Positions 44,186 to 55,102 of a DNA stretch of 64,000 nucleotides are shown here, piece after piece; position 1 is the stretch's first letter, and each line of letters opens with the position of its first letter. Origin of the DNA: Lolium rigidum. Its lineage: Eukaryota > Streptophyta > Magnoliopsida > Poales > Poaceae. The stretch spans positions 274,866,330-274,930,329 of the forward strand of contig NC_061510.1 in the NCBI RefSeq assembly GCF_022539505.1. The letters run 5' to 3'. The notes beneath the pieces are model-generated. The model did not search any database and was not told the origin of the DNA. It was given only the letters and a program-made list of their open reading frames with translations. A program made the position numbers and the translations under genes.

Positions 44186-45229
44186 GATTTTGTGAAGCAT
44201 TTGCCTATCTTTCCTTTGCATGTTCGTTCAGAACAATACTGGAAATCTGGATTTTCTTTATTGTGCTCATCATTCCTATTGCTTAATGTTGTGTAGCTCA
44301 CTGTCAAGTATCATTTATGCTTGTTCTAATGCCAGTGAGGTTTTCTCACTAGGTGTAATTACTGGTAAAGTAATATTAGTAAGTTTGTGATGCCTCCTTA
44401 AAAGAGTTACACAGATTTGCTTAATACATGTTAAACATACTCTTCTGATGATTTGCTTGGGATCAATAGCTTAGCTAGGATTTTATTTACCAATGACTTG
44501 GTTGCTTAATGCTTATGCCTAGTAAAACTATGTGCAGCAAGTTTTAATGACTTTTCTCTTAAATTCAGTAGGTGCTTATATTTGCTTAGCTTAGCTATGA
44601 TCCATTGGATCAAATGATTTTAAAACACTCCCTCTCCAACCAGCAGATAAGTTGGATAAATGCTATGGCTCTAGTTCCTCATGTAGACTCCATTTGTTCA
44701 TCGACATGTCCATAATCTAGCTTGGGTTAATATCAAGCTGATGTTTCTAGAGAAGTCTTGGTATTATGCCTCTGATAACCTTCTTGTTGTAGATATACTT
44801 GTCTTGTTACTATGTTTCCATTTTAGCTCTGGGTATGCTTTAGATAATTTTGGATAATCTGGAGTGATGTGATGTGTTTCTCTATCAATATCTTGGTCTT
44901 CGTCGACATTGAAATGGTTGTGGTTGGTCTGCAGTTGGCCTCCTTGATCGGCTGCCCGCTTTTATCTAACTTTGGATGTTGTCAAGCTTGACACCTTACT
45001 GCATGCATTTAGGTGACTCACCTATTTCCATGTCTCTAGTTCAATTTAAATTATAACTTGTTCATCACCTCTCTGAGGATGAGATGAGCTCGACTGGGTA
45101 ATTGCCTTACACTCTAGCCTATTCTGGTTGTACTCTAGATATTTGTTTTATTAATGCTACCAATTCCATTGTTACAGTTTACTTTAGTCGAGCTTTTAAC
45201 TACATTAATGGTTACTGATAATGCATTTG
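44186..45229. other. AT-rich intergenic sequence
   Basis: No ORF, terminal repeat or gene motif seen. Confidence 0.5.
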
Positions 45230-45440
45230 TGTGCTAGGCCTGGGCCGAAGATTTAGGCCCGATGGTTGCGCTAGGCCGGGCCTAGGCTTGAGAAATGTGC
45301 CAAATAAGGAAGAGACCCGACCCAAGGCCCCGAGCCCGATGGGTATTTGTTGTGATGGGCTGGGCTTGGGCCAAAATTCTAGGCCCGACGATCGGGCCTG
45401 GGTTTTTTGCGTCGGGCTTTGTTAGGCCCGGCCCGAACTA
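45230..45440. repeat. GGCCCGG/GGGCCTGGGCC-rich low-complexity block
   Basis: GGCCTGGGCCGAAG, GGCCCGATGG, GGCCGGGCCTAGG and GGCCCGGCCCGAAC recur over 200 bp in both orientations. It is probably the terminal part of an unclassified DNA transposon. Confidence 0.5.
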
Positions 45441-46690
45441 TGCCCAGGTATAGCGGAAATTACGGATGGAAGCACTGTCGGCTCTCCTTGCAACATCTGT
45501 GCTTCCTCCTTGCAGCACCGACTCCCACCCGTGGAAGCGTGGTTGTCCGACTATGAAAACACCGCCACCCCAGGCACGCACCACCGCCTATGCTGGTAGC
45601 ATAGTCGCCCCTGTCGGCAACATCGGTGGCGCTCGCTTGCAGCAGTCGCGATCGGCCTTTGCAGCAGTCGCTACTAGCCTTTGCAGCAGTCGCAACTAGC
45701 CTTTGCATGGTGGTGGGGATTTGCAGCTCCAGCTCCCGCCCTTTGCAGCTCTGGTGACGGGGATTCCAGCTGCACCCACAACACATGCCGCTCCACTGAC
45801 AACCGCTCGCAGCACCTCTGCATAGCGTATGCAGCTCCGCCGCCACCGCATGGGCTCATGGTTCATATCAGTGCCACCTCCCATTGCATCAGCTATGACC
45901 ACCGCTCGAAGCATCGCCAACCTGCTGTAGCAGCACCGGCGGTCTGGCCTTGTAGCACCGCCCACGGGAGGCTCCCTTTTGGGGGCTGTTTGTGCCAACG
46001 GCTTCATTTTAAAGGGGATGGGCATAGTCTATAGGTCCTTCAAAAAGCGATGAAAACCTCTGCCCTCCTGCAACGCTAGTAAGGTCGGTCCGAGAAGAGC
46101 ACGCGTAAGAAGCCGTGATCGGAGCTTAGAGTAGCTACTGCCAAGGTAGCCTCCTCCTGATACGAATCGTGTTCCTTGATTTTATGACGGATGCTTCAAA
46201 ACAACATTTCTTCGGGCGTGAGCACATGTCAGCATGTACATAGATGACGAAAGAGGGACAGCGATGACAATACGCATTTCTGATTTGTGAAGGTAATATT
46301 CGTCGCGCTCTATCTATTGTCTCTGATAACATGAACCTGAAGTATTTTATCCACCTCCACACACACTAAAATTTGGGAACTGACACACACTAACAAAGAT
46401 GAGATAGCTTGGTTATTACGCATGCATGCATGTTAAACAAAGTTCACCATAACATGAGATCTTATTTCGAAAATATCGTCGAGCGCAACAGGATAAAAAT
46501 TGTTTCGCAATTCGAAAGCTTACTTTAAGTAATATTAGTACTGAAAGTACATAATAAAACACACACACGACTAAACTAACTCATTACTGAAGCTATTAGC
46601 GCTACACATGCTTTCCTTTCCAAATGGTGAGCTAGCAATGATGATTTCCCGATATTTACGACGATTGCCCTTTTCTAGCGATCAACGACG
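45441..46690. other. GCAG/GCACC-rich non-coding region
   Basis: CCTTTGCAGCAGTCGC-type repeats at 45630-45710 and many GCACC/GCAGC runs open frames on both strands, none of which resembles a protein family. From 46050 on the sequence is ordinary and AT-rich. No gene supported. Confidence 0.45.
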
Positions 46691-46889
46691 CACCATGGCT
46701 GAGCTCCCCGCTCCCTCTGCAAATCAGCCATGCCGCTCCGCTGCCCATCCCCATCAGCCTTGGAGCTTAAAAAGGTCCCGTGTTTGAGCACCTCGACCAC
46801 TCCTTCCCAACGCTGCATCCATGGCCGCAACTCTGTTACGACCTCATCACCTCGGGCTAAGCCTCCTCCTCGCCTTGGTCGTGGACCGT

Positions 46890-47025
46890 GCAGACTCCAA
46901 GCTCCAGGCGCCGCCAACCGCGTTGAGATCCAGGCACCGCCGACCGCGTCGAGCTTCAGGCGCCGCCGATCGCGCGAGAGCCGCGAGATACAGGAACTGC
47001 CGACCGCGTCGAGCTCCAGGCGGGC
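46890..47025. repeat. Short GC-rich minisatellite (CCGCCGACCGCGTCGAG)
   Basis: Four degenerate copies of a unit containing CAGGCGCCGCCGACCGCGTC, about 30-45 bp apart. ORFs of 124 and 183 codons pass through it but show only Arg/Pro/Ala-rich composition. Confidence 0.6.
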
Positions 47026-47311
47026 CGTCCTCGCGCGCGCCGACTCGTTCGTCCACGGCCTGCGCCATGAGTTCCAGATGTGTTCCGCCGCCGCAGCGCC
47101 TTAGACGATCATCGGGCCGTTGCTGTCTGACGAGTTCGACGACGACCTGTCGGGTCCCCTGCGGCGCCATTCTCCGTCGATCGGCTAGGACGGACTCCGT
47201 GAGCCGCTCCAACCAATGCCTGGTTGTGGCTACTGCGATGGTCCCCAAAACAACTTTGCAAAACGGGCTTTCCAGAAGATGGGGGTTAATTTCCTGGTTT
47301 TGTAAACCTAA

Positions 47312-47607
47312 GGTTTTGTTTGGTACTAGTGTTTTAGTGGGAATTAGTGGGGATAATACTCTAGAGTATTAGGTGAATCACTGCTGTCATCCAATCTCCA
47401 CAAAATCCCATCTCCAATCCACTAGGTAGGGGTAAAGTATTGGGGATTGAAAAAATTACACTAAAATTTGGGAAAATGTGGGGATAAGTGGGGATTAAAC
47501 TCGCTCATACTCTAACACCAAACATGTATTAGGGATAAGTGGGAATTTGAAGTTTGGAGCGGATTATCCCCGCTAATCCCACTAAAACTCTAGTACCAAA
47601 CAAGCCC
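47312..47607. mobile_element. Tourist-like (PIF/Harbinger) MITE, TAA target duplication
   Basis: Ends GGTTTTGTTTGGTACTAG and CTAGTACCAAACAAGCCC are inverted repeats, extended inward by TTTTAGTGGGAATTAGTGGG. TAA flanks both sides (47309-47311 and 47608-47610). Length 296 bp. Confidence 0.88.
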
Positions 47608-47705
47608 TAAAGGGGTGCTTCGTCCCAACTCTAATACTTGTGGGGGTGATGTAGACTTCTTTCTTTTTTTTCTTGAAAATAACACCAAGAAGTTGGACAT
47701 GGTGT

Positions 47706-48070
47706 GCTCATAGGTGTAGATGCACCTATTATGAAAAATATTTTTTAAATTTATTTTAAAATATCTAAAATTTTGAAATATAATCCTGAGTGTGCATCCT
47801 CACATTCTATGTTAGCTCACAAAAGTTTGGCACGAAAAAACATTTTGTTTGCACTATGTAAGGAAGACAACAAAAAATGTCTCGTTAAAAGCTATTTTGG
47901 AGTGTCGAAAATTGATTTTTTACACTGGTCACAAAAAATAATATTTTCCTGTGAAACTTCGTGTGCGAACATAGAATGTTCTGGATGTACACCCTGATGT
48001 TTTTTTCATAATTTTTAGACATTTTAAAATATAATTTTGAATAATAGGTACATCTACACCTATGAGCCAA
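47706..48070. mobile_element. Unclassified MITE with about 25-bp inverted ends
   Basis: GCTCATAGGTGTAGATGCAC at the left pairs with GTACATCTACACCTATGAGC at the right, with one mismatch; the interior is AT-rich with further pairing. The target duplication could not be fixed, so the superfamily (possibly Mutator-like) is open. The 74- and 61-residue ORFs inside are not genes. Confidence 0.75.
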
Positions 48071-49141
48071 AGTACATTTTCTCCAGAAGTTATCCTATTT
48101 TGTAAATTGTAGTGACCGGGCATCTTATTGGGTGGCTAGACCTTCCCAATGCACCCCCACCACCACCCAACCACACACCCTTGTGTTCTTGTCTCCCCTA
48201 CATATGATGGATGATGACGGCAGTTTTAGATAAACTAGGTGGGAGCTATGGTTGCGCAAGAAACTAATAATTTTTCAAGCCAAAAATGAGTTTTCATTTA
48301 ATTTATCTAACTGTCCTATCACATACACGTTTTGTAGGAGCAATACCCAAATGGGAAGTAATAGAACCTACCAAGAGCCATGCCGACCTACTCTAGGATA
48401 TCATATATTCGCATACACATGAATGAATCACCTAAGTTGGTTTACAACAAATTTGGACAAACTTGTGGCAGTTGAATCAACATGAAAAATATCACTTCGT
48501 TGAGGAAACCTTCATTGGTTATGTTTTCTCTGTCTACACTCTAAATTTATCATTAAATTAGACAATAAGGAAAACAATAAGTAATCAACATAGATTCAGC
48601 AGCATAAGTCTCTTATGTCAGTACTATGCATGTGTTTCGTATCCGCTATGCAAAATCAAGGCTTCAATATCAAGAACTTGCAAAATCAAGGCTTTAATAT
48701 CAAGAACTTGCAGCCGCCGGCCGGAGCTTCCTAGCTCGCCCCGTGCTCAAGTTTCTCCCCGATGGACTGCTCCGTCACCACTGCAGCTCTCCGTCGGCCC
48801 TAGATCGTGCTGATCAGCTTCTCCTGGTCACGAGGGGTCGAGGGCCTTGCGATCTTCTGCTTCAAGCCTCCAATCATATCACGCCTACTTCCATCGCCAG
48901 CCGATTGCTATAGCTGTCCGGCGACGTCATGCAGCTGCAGTTCCAACTACTTGGTGCTTATCTAGGCTTCCTTAGGGTATCTCCAACGCAGCGACCTAAA
49001 CAGATATTTTAGGACGCCGCTCGCGTGATGCTACTTTTTTTTCGCTAGCTGCTCCGCTTAGCGAACGCTGCTTTGCTTTTGGGATTTCTGACCATTTTCC
49101 ACACTTGATTTAATTTTCGACCATTTGCCAATTTGACCACC
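48071..49141. other. Intergenic sequence with a 28-bp direct repeat
   Basis: CAAAATCAAGGCTT followed by CAATATCAAGAACTTG occurs twice in tandem near 48651-48712. No gene or transposon end recognised. Confidence 0.5.
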
Positions 49142-49420
49142 CAGGGCCGAGCCTACAGGTGTGTGGGCTGTGCAGCCCGCCCAGGGCCCAAATATTTGTG
49201 GGCCCCAAATCTCCGTACGGGAATATTGGCTTCAGCCGCTTGGCACTGGCAGGTGGCAGGGGAGCTACTTTACACCAACCAGGTCGGTGTATAACAGCCA
49301 CCAACCAACCCCAGGTCTTTATTGGGCCGGTCCACGATTCGCTGAGACTGCTTCGTTGTGGATTCGGTGCGGTCGGACCACCGCACACCCAAGCCAGGTA
49401 TGTTGGGTCGGCCCAAGTTT
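49142..49420 (+). mobile_element. Possible hAT element end (CAGGGCCGAGCC)
   Basis: CAGGGCCGAGCC followed by TGTGTGGGCTGTGCAGCCCG and GCCCAGGGCCC resembles the start of grass hAT elements. The matching right end is not seen, so this is a fragment at best. Confidence 0.35.
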
Positions 49421-49474
49421 GTTTTTCTTTTTTCTTTTCTCATTTTTTCTCTGTTTTAAATCTGAACAGTTTCA

Positions 49475-49665
49475 TATTTGAACAAATTTCGAATTGAACG
49501 ATTTTCGAATTTGAACGAATTTCAAAAATTTAACAACTTTTCGAATTTGAATAAATTTTGAAATTGAACGATTTTCAAAATTGAACAAATTTCGAAATTG
49601 AACGATTTTTTCGAATTTGAACAATTTTCGAATTTGAACATTTTCGAATTTGCACACTTTTTAAC
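49475..49665. repeat. Minisatellite, unit about 15 bp (TTTCGAATTTGAACGAA)
   Basis: At least ten degenerate copies of GAATTTGAAC(G/A)ATTTTC in a row. AT-rich, non-coding. Confidence 0.85.
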
Positions 49666-49914
49666 TTGGGATTTCTATTTTCGTGCCCCTGCTTCGTTAG
49701 TTGTACTCACTTTTCCCCAGCTCATTAGTTTTCCTCAGTTTTCCCCTCCCTCTAGTTTGAAACCCCTCGAAGACGCGGGTTGCTGTCAGGTCAGAGGCCT
49801 TACCGTTACCATGAGGTCAGTTCCTCTCTGACCGTCTCGTGCTGACGGGTATCCATTCATCCATCTACCGCTGACGCATGGGCCGTTTTATTTCCTGATT
49901 GTATACGCGATGCT

Positions 49915-50105
49915 GCCAATGACAAATGGGGCCGCTCTATGGGGCTGCCGCAGCCAATGACTAGTGGGTCGTCTATTTATTTATAGAAAAATATATATTG
50001 CCGCTCTGTGGGGCCTCCGCAGCCAATGACCGCTGTGGTCGTCTATTTTATTTAGAGAATATAATATAGAGCCGCTCTGTAGGGGCCGCCTCAGCCCATG
50101 GCAGG
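49915..50105. repeat. Three copies of a 65-75-bp repeat
   Basis: GCCGCTCT(A/G)T(G)GGGGC followed by CGCAGCCAATGAC and GTCGTCTATTT recurs at about 49931, 50000 and 50071. A short palindromic cluster GCCGATATCGGCATCG lies 100 bp further on (about 50205). Confidence 0.75.
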
Positions 50106-50372
50106 TGACTATTTTCGCAGCTTAATCTAAAGTGACTCTTATGCTAAACATTGTGCATCCCGACGTTGACCTAGCAGTGGCGGCGAGCATAGCCGTTCTG
50201 ACAATGCCGATATCGGCATCGACATCGGCATCGTTTGGAGGATGTGGTGCTCGAATAATAGTGGAAATGCGATATTATTTTTTACATGCATAATATATAG
50301 AAAATAGCTAGATCTCTAAATCGATGCATATGAAGCTACATATATATTCTTGGTCATAATCCCCTTAATTAT

Positions 50373-51001
50373 CTAAAGGGGATGGATGCATGGCTTCACG
50401 TCGTCGCTTTCATCGTCAGTATCTTCGTCGTCTGAGTAGTAGTACCTCCTGCACATTGTTCCGTCGAACACCTTCACTGTGAGCACATCATCGCCTTCAT
50501 ATTTGAAGTATACGAAGCAGCCGAAATCCACACCGTCCGCGATGGCGAATTTCTCCCAGCCCTTGTCGAGGTACATCCGGCCTTGTCCGTCAAATAGGAC
50601 CTCCACGGTCCAGAGACGAGGACCGCAGTCAGATGCTCGCAGATACACCTTAGCTGGCTCCTTGCCGTCAAGATTGTCCGCAAATTTTTTTGGGAGTTCC
50701 TGCAAAGAGATCGAGCGCCGATCGTTTGAAATTAGGGAACCCTTGAAATTAAAGGTTTTTTAGAACATGCCCATAATTAATCACATGCATCATATATGTG
50801 GGAACGCGTACGTACCTTCTTGACCAAAGGGTCTTCATAGAAGACGATGAAGAACTCCTCTATGATCAATGGCAGTGTTGATGGTGGTGGTGGCAATGAT
50901 GATGATCCACTTCCCCTTCCCCTTCCCCTTCCCCTTCCCCTTTCCCTTCCCCTTCCCCTTTCCCTTCCCCTTCCGGTCTGCGTCCGAGACGTGGAAGCCA
51001 T
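50373..51001 (-). CDS. B3-domain DNA-binding protein, two exons
   Basis: Exon 1 is 51001-50816 (62 codons), donor GTACGT at 50815, acceptor AG at 50701-50700; exon 2 is 50699-50373 with TAG at 50375-50373, giving 170 residues. Residues 1-36 are an Arg/Gly tract (TGRGRERGRGRERGRGRG and onward) coded by a hexanucleotide repeat, probably nuclear-targeting or nucleic-acid-binding. Residues about 48-150 form a single B3 domain: FFIVFYEDPLVKK across the intron, ELPKKFADNL, AKVYLRASDCGPRLWTVEVL, GWEKFAIADGVDFGCFVYFK and DVLTVKVFDG. An acidic tail follows (DDEDTDDESDD). Single-B3 REM-type proteins act as plant transcription factors. The start was chosen because it is the first ATG of the open exon, 80 bp below a TATA box. 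Neighbours are repeats only. Confidence 0.87.
50907..50972. repeat. Coding (CTTCCC)n hexanucleotide repeat
   Basis: About eleven CTTCCC-type units (some TTTCCC), coding for Arg-Gly/Arg-Glu pairs on the minus strand. Because the unit is 6 bp, slippage changes protein length in two-residue steps without frameshift. Confidence 0.9.
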
Positions 51002-51060
51002 GGCAATGGATCAAGTGTATGTGAACGAAAAAGAGAGAGGCAGAACCTATTGACACAAGG

Positions 51061-51195
51061 GATGACCGTGTGGGTGTTTATAAGGGAGAGATGACCGTTG
51101 TAGGGATTTACACAATAAAATAAGGAGGAGATGACCGTTGTGGGGGTTTATACACAATAAATTAAGGAGGAGACGACCGTTGTGGGGGTATATAT
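51061..51195 (-). promoter_or_regulatory. Proximal promoter region of the B3 gene with TATA box and four short repeats
   Basis: On the minus strand TATAAA lies at 51083-51078, about 77 bp above the ATG. The surrounding sequence is four copies of GATGACCGTTGTGGGGGTTT(A) with spacers CACAATAAA and AAGGAGGA (starting near 51061, 51090, 51130 and 51172). The repeats could carry binding sites in multiple copies. Function inferred. Confidence 0.55.
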
Positions 51196-51254
51196 CTCAA
51201 CAAAAAAAGTAATGCGGACTATGTTGACGGAAATGGAACTTCGTGATATAGTTT

Positions 51255-51725
51255 ATCATTTTACCGTGAAAAGTAATGCCTAAGAGAAAAGTAATGGCTA
51301 CAAGAAATGGGTGATGGTGTATCATTTTTTGCGTGAAAAGTAATGGCTACAACAAAATCGGTGATGGTTTATCGTTTTTTGCGTGAAAAGTAATGGATAC
51401 AAGAAATGGTTGATGGTGTATCATTTTTTTGCGTGAAAAGTAATGGCTACAAGAAATGGGTGATGGTTTATCATTTTTTTCGTGAAAAGTAATGGCTACA
51501 ACAAATCGGTGATGCTTTATCATTTTTTTTGCGTGAAAAGTAATGGCTACAACAAATCGGTGATGGTTTATCATTTTTTTGCGTGAAAAGTAATGGCTAC
51601 AACAAATCGGTGATGGTTTATCATTTTTTGCGTGAAAAGTAATGGCTACAACAAATCGGTGATGGTTTATCATTTTTTTGCGTGAAAAGTAATGCCTAAA
51701 AAGATTTTATAATTTAGCTCGTGAA
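51255..51725. repeat. Tandem array, unit about 50 bp, nine copies, upstream of the B3 gene
   Basis: GTGAAAAGTAATGGCTACAA recurs at about 51266, 51333, 51383, 51433, 51482, 51533, 51583, 51632 and 51682, with AATCGGTGATGGTTTATCA between. Copies near the middle are almost identical; the outer ones are degenerate. The minus-strand ORF of 108 codons here merely repeats with the array. Confidence 0.92.
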
Positions 51726-51799
51726 AAATAATGCAGAAAACCAAACTTTAGCATACTGGGTAACCGCCCTTTCGCATACATAGAGGGTGGAAGCTAACC

Positions 51800-51858
51800 G
51801 ACGACAGAGAGAGAGAGAGGGTGGTGGCCCCGACCAGAGAGAGAGAGAGAGAGATAGG
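51800..51858. repeat. (GA)n microsatellite, two runs
   Basis: Two GAGAGA runs separated by GGTGGTGGCCCCGACCA. Plant GA-rich tracts can bind BPC factors, but nothing here shows this. Confidence 0.85.
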
Positions 51859-52509
51859 GGTTATCCTGCCCGTTAGATCATACGATCAACGGTCGTCGGG
51901 CATGATCTGCGTGACATGGGCTAGACCAATCAGGGCAATGTTGGGCGTCTGTGAGAGTTTGTGAAGGGAGAGGGCAAAACTGAGTAGTATCAAGAAACCA
52001 AGGGCAAGTGAGTAGTAAACATACTAAGGGATTCAAATATGAGATTTAAAAATTGGAAAATGCGTGTTTTGTACAATGAAACCCATCTTGGCCTACCTCA
52101 AACTATTTGCAATACAAATCTACATGAGTGTGAAAATTATGGCCTCATTCAGACAAAGTATGTTTTGGGGAAAGTCTGTTTTGGGTAGGGCTTATTATGG
52201 AAAATCATGCACCTTCATAGCTACTAGGTGATTTGAGAAGTGGCAATTTGTGGTGAAACTTGATTTATCTATGATTTGAGAAGTGGCAATTTGTGGTAAA
52301 GACTCCATGAATAAGTGCCACTCTTTTTTCGGAATTTTTTGCACATTAAATAACTCATTTAACTAGTTAATCCCATTTGTCGACTCTCTGTTGACCAGCC
52401 ACTTGAGGGTAAAGCTGAGTATATTGCACTAGCCAGTATTAGCACTCAAGGAGAAAACTGAGCACACAAAAAATGCTAGTATATGACTCGAGGGTATACC
52501 TGAGTATAT
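51859..52509. other. Intergenic sequence, no gene seen
   Basis: Contains a duplicated segment TGATTTGAGAAGTGGCAATTTGTGGT (about 52229 and 52275). Otherwise featureless. Confidence 0.5.
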
Positions 52510-52784
52510 CTAAATTTCCAGGGTTAGACTCGAGGACGCGTGTTGCGGTGCAGAAGTGGAAGACGTGCCATTGTTGACGCGTCTCGCGGTCCTGAAATCA
52601 GTCGCTGTTATCAAATCCCCGACTATGGTCTTCATTGCCGCACATTACCCGTCGAAAATTGGTTGGATCGATGAGAGCACTCCAACTAAGGATATACATG
52701 AACATTGGGGAGAAGAAAGATTTTCGATCAAGAACCATTGTCTGCGTTGCATTACACCGTTCAATGGTGAACTGTATGCAGTAG
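52510..52784 (+). pseudogene. Gene fragment, possibly F-box-associated DUF295-like, cut by an LTR
   Basis: A frame of about 85 residues ends at the LTR border: EVEDVPLLTRLAVLKSVAVI, TMVFIAAHYPSKIGWIDEST, then HCLRCITPFNGELYAV. The segment ending in FNGELYAV resembles the FxGxxYAV blade motif of DUF295 beta-propellers in grass F-box proteins. The family call is tentative. The downstream part is replaced by LTR sequence at 52785 and is not found elsewhere in the window. Confidence 0.35.
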
Positions 52785-53495
52785 TGATGACCCACAAGTA
52801 TAGGGGATCGCAACAGTCTTCGAGGGAAGTATTACCCAATTTATTGATTCGACACAAGGGGAGACAAAGAATACTTGTAAGCCTTAACAGCGGAGTTGTC
52901 AATTCAGCTGCACTGGAAACAGACTTGCTCGCAAGAGTTTATCAGTAGTAACAGTTTTATGGCAGTAGGAATAGTGAAATAACAACAGCGGTGAAATAAA
53001 GACAGCAGTAGTGATTATAGTAAACAGCAGGATTAAAATACTGTAGGCACAGGGACGGATTTAATGGGCGTTGCATGGATGAGAGAAACTCATGTAACAA
53101 TCAAAGCAGGGGCATTTGCAGATAATAATAAAATGGTATCCAAGTACTAATCAATCAATAGGCATGTGTTCCATATATAGTCGTACGTGCTCGCAATGAG
53201 AAACTTGCACAACATCTTTTGTCCTACCAGCCGGTGGCAGCCGGGCCTCTAGGGAAACTACCGGATATTAAGGTACTCCTTTTAATAGAGTACCGGAGCA
53301 AAGCATTAACACTCCGTGAACACATGTGATCCTCACATCGCTACCATTCCCTCCGGTTGTCCCGATTTCTGTCACTTCGGGGCCATTGGTTCCGGACAGC
53401 GACATGTGTATACAACTTGCAGGTAAGATCATAAACAACGAATATCTTCATGAATCAATAACATGTTCATATCTGAGATCATGGCACTCGGGCCC
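52785..53495 (-). mobile_element. LTR of a gypsy element running off the right edge, outer part
   Basis: The LTR starts TGATGACCCACAAGTATAGG and continues as typical grass Athila-type LTR text (GGGAAGTATTACCCAATTTA, AAGCCTTAACAGCGGAGTTG). It is interrupted at 53496 by another element and resumes at 61626. Joined length is about 1.4 kb. In the minus-strand sense this is the 3' LTR. Confidence 0.78.
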
Positions 53496-55085
53496 TGATA
53501 CGCGTAGATGCACACGTCCGTTGGGAACCCCAAGTGGAAGGTATGATGCGTATAGAAGCAAGTTTCCCTCAGTATGAAACCAAGGTTTAATCGAACCAGT
53601 AGGAGCCAAGAAGCACGTTGAAGGTTGATGGTGGCGAAATGTGATGCGGCGCAACAACAGGGATTCCGGCGCCAACGTGGAACCTGCACAACACAACCAA
53701 AGTACTTTGTCCCAACGAAACAGTGAGGTTGTCAATCTCACCGGCTTGCTGTAACAAAGGATTAAACGTATCGAGTGGAAGATGTTTGCAAAGAAAATAG
53801 TAAAACACAATTGCGGTAGATTGTATGCTATGTAAAGAATAGGACCGGGGTCCACAGTTCACTAGAGGTGTCTCTCCCATAAGATAAAAGCATGTTGGGT
53901 GAACAAATTACAGTCGGGCAATTGACAAATAGAGAAGGGCATAACAATGCATATACATGATATGATAAATATAGTGAGATTTAATTGGGCATTATGACAA
54001 AGTACATAGACCGCCATCCAACTGCATCTATGCCTAAAAAGTCCACCTTCAGGTTATCATCCGAACCCCATTCAATATTAAGTTGCTAAGCAACATACAA
54101 TTGCATTAAGTATGGTGCGTAATGTAAACGACAACTACATCCTTAGACATAGAATCAATGTTTTATCCCTAGTGGCAACATCACATCACAACCTTAGAAC
54201 TTTCTGTCACACTGTCCCGGTGTCAATGAAGGCATGAACCCACTATCGAGCATAAATACTCCCTCTTGGAGTTAAGAGTACAAACTTGGCCAGAGCCTCT
54301 ACTAATAACGGAGAGCATGCAAGATCATAAACAACACATAAACAATAGATTGATAATCACCATAACATAGTATTCTCTATCCATCGGATCCCGACAAACA
54401 CAACATATAGAATTACATATAGATGATCTTGATCATGTTAGGCAGCTCACAAGATCCAACAATGAAGCACAACAAGGAGAAGACGACCATCTAGCTACTG
54501 CTATGGACCCATAGTCCAGGGGTGAACTACTCACTCATCACTCCGGAGGCGATCATGGCGGTGAAGAGTCCTCCGGGAGATGAATCCCCTCTCCGGCAGG
54601 GTGCCGGAGGCGATCTCCTGAATCCCCCGAGATGGGATTCGCGGCGGCGGCGTCTCTGGAAGGTTTTCCGTATCGTGGCTCTCGGTACTGGGGGTTTCGC
54701 GACGGAGGCTTTAAGTAGGCGGAAGGGTAGGTCAAGAGGCGGCGCGAGGGGCCCACACCACAGGTCGGCGCGGCCAGGGCCTGGGCCGCGCCGCCCTATG
54801 GTGTGGCCACCTCGTGGCCCCACTTCCTTCCCTCTTCGGTCTTCTGGAAGCTTCGTGCAAAAATAGGACCCTGGGCGAAGATTTCGTCCAATTCCGAGAA
54901 TATTTCCTTACTAGGATTTCTGAAACCAAAAACAGCAGAAACAAAGAATCGGCTCTTCGGCATCTTGTTAATAGGTTAGTTCCGTAAAATGCATAAATAT
55001 GACATATAATGTGCATAAAACATGTAGGTATCATCAATAAAGTATCATGGAACATAAGAAATTATCGATACGTTGGAGACGTATC
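53496..55085 (-). repeat. 3' LTR of the Athila-type element
   Basis: About 1,590 bp, highly similar to 60028-61620 and to the solo LTR at 33415-35012. Small differences are scattered (for example CCTGCAC versus CCCGCAC near the start). The inner edge is next to GCATCCCCAAGCTTAG, the complement of a polypurine tract. Confidence 0.92.
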
Positions 55086-55102
55086 CGCATCCCCAAGCTT
55101 AG

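Noticed and set aside
46730..47372. GC-rich ORFs of 124 and 183 codons
   Set aside because: Arg/Pro/Ala-rich translations of a short minisatellite, overlapping ORFs on both strands, no conserved motif.
50835..51056. Alternative 73-codon frame with Gly-Lys repeats over the B3 gene
   Set aside because: Off-frame reading of the hexanucleotide repeat; only the Arg-Gly frame splices in phase into the B3 domain.
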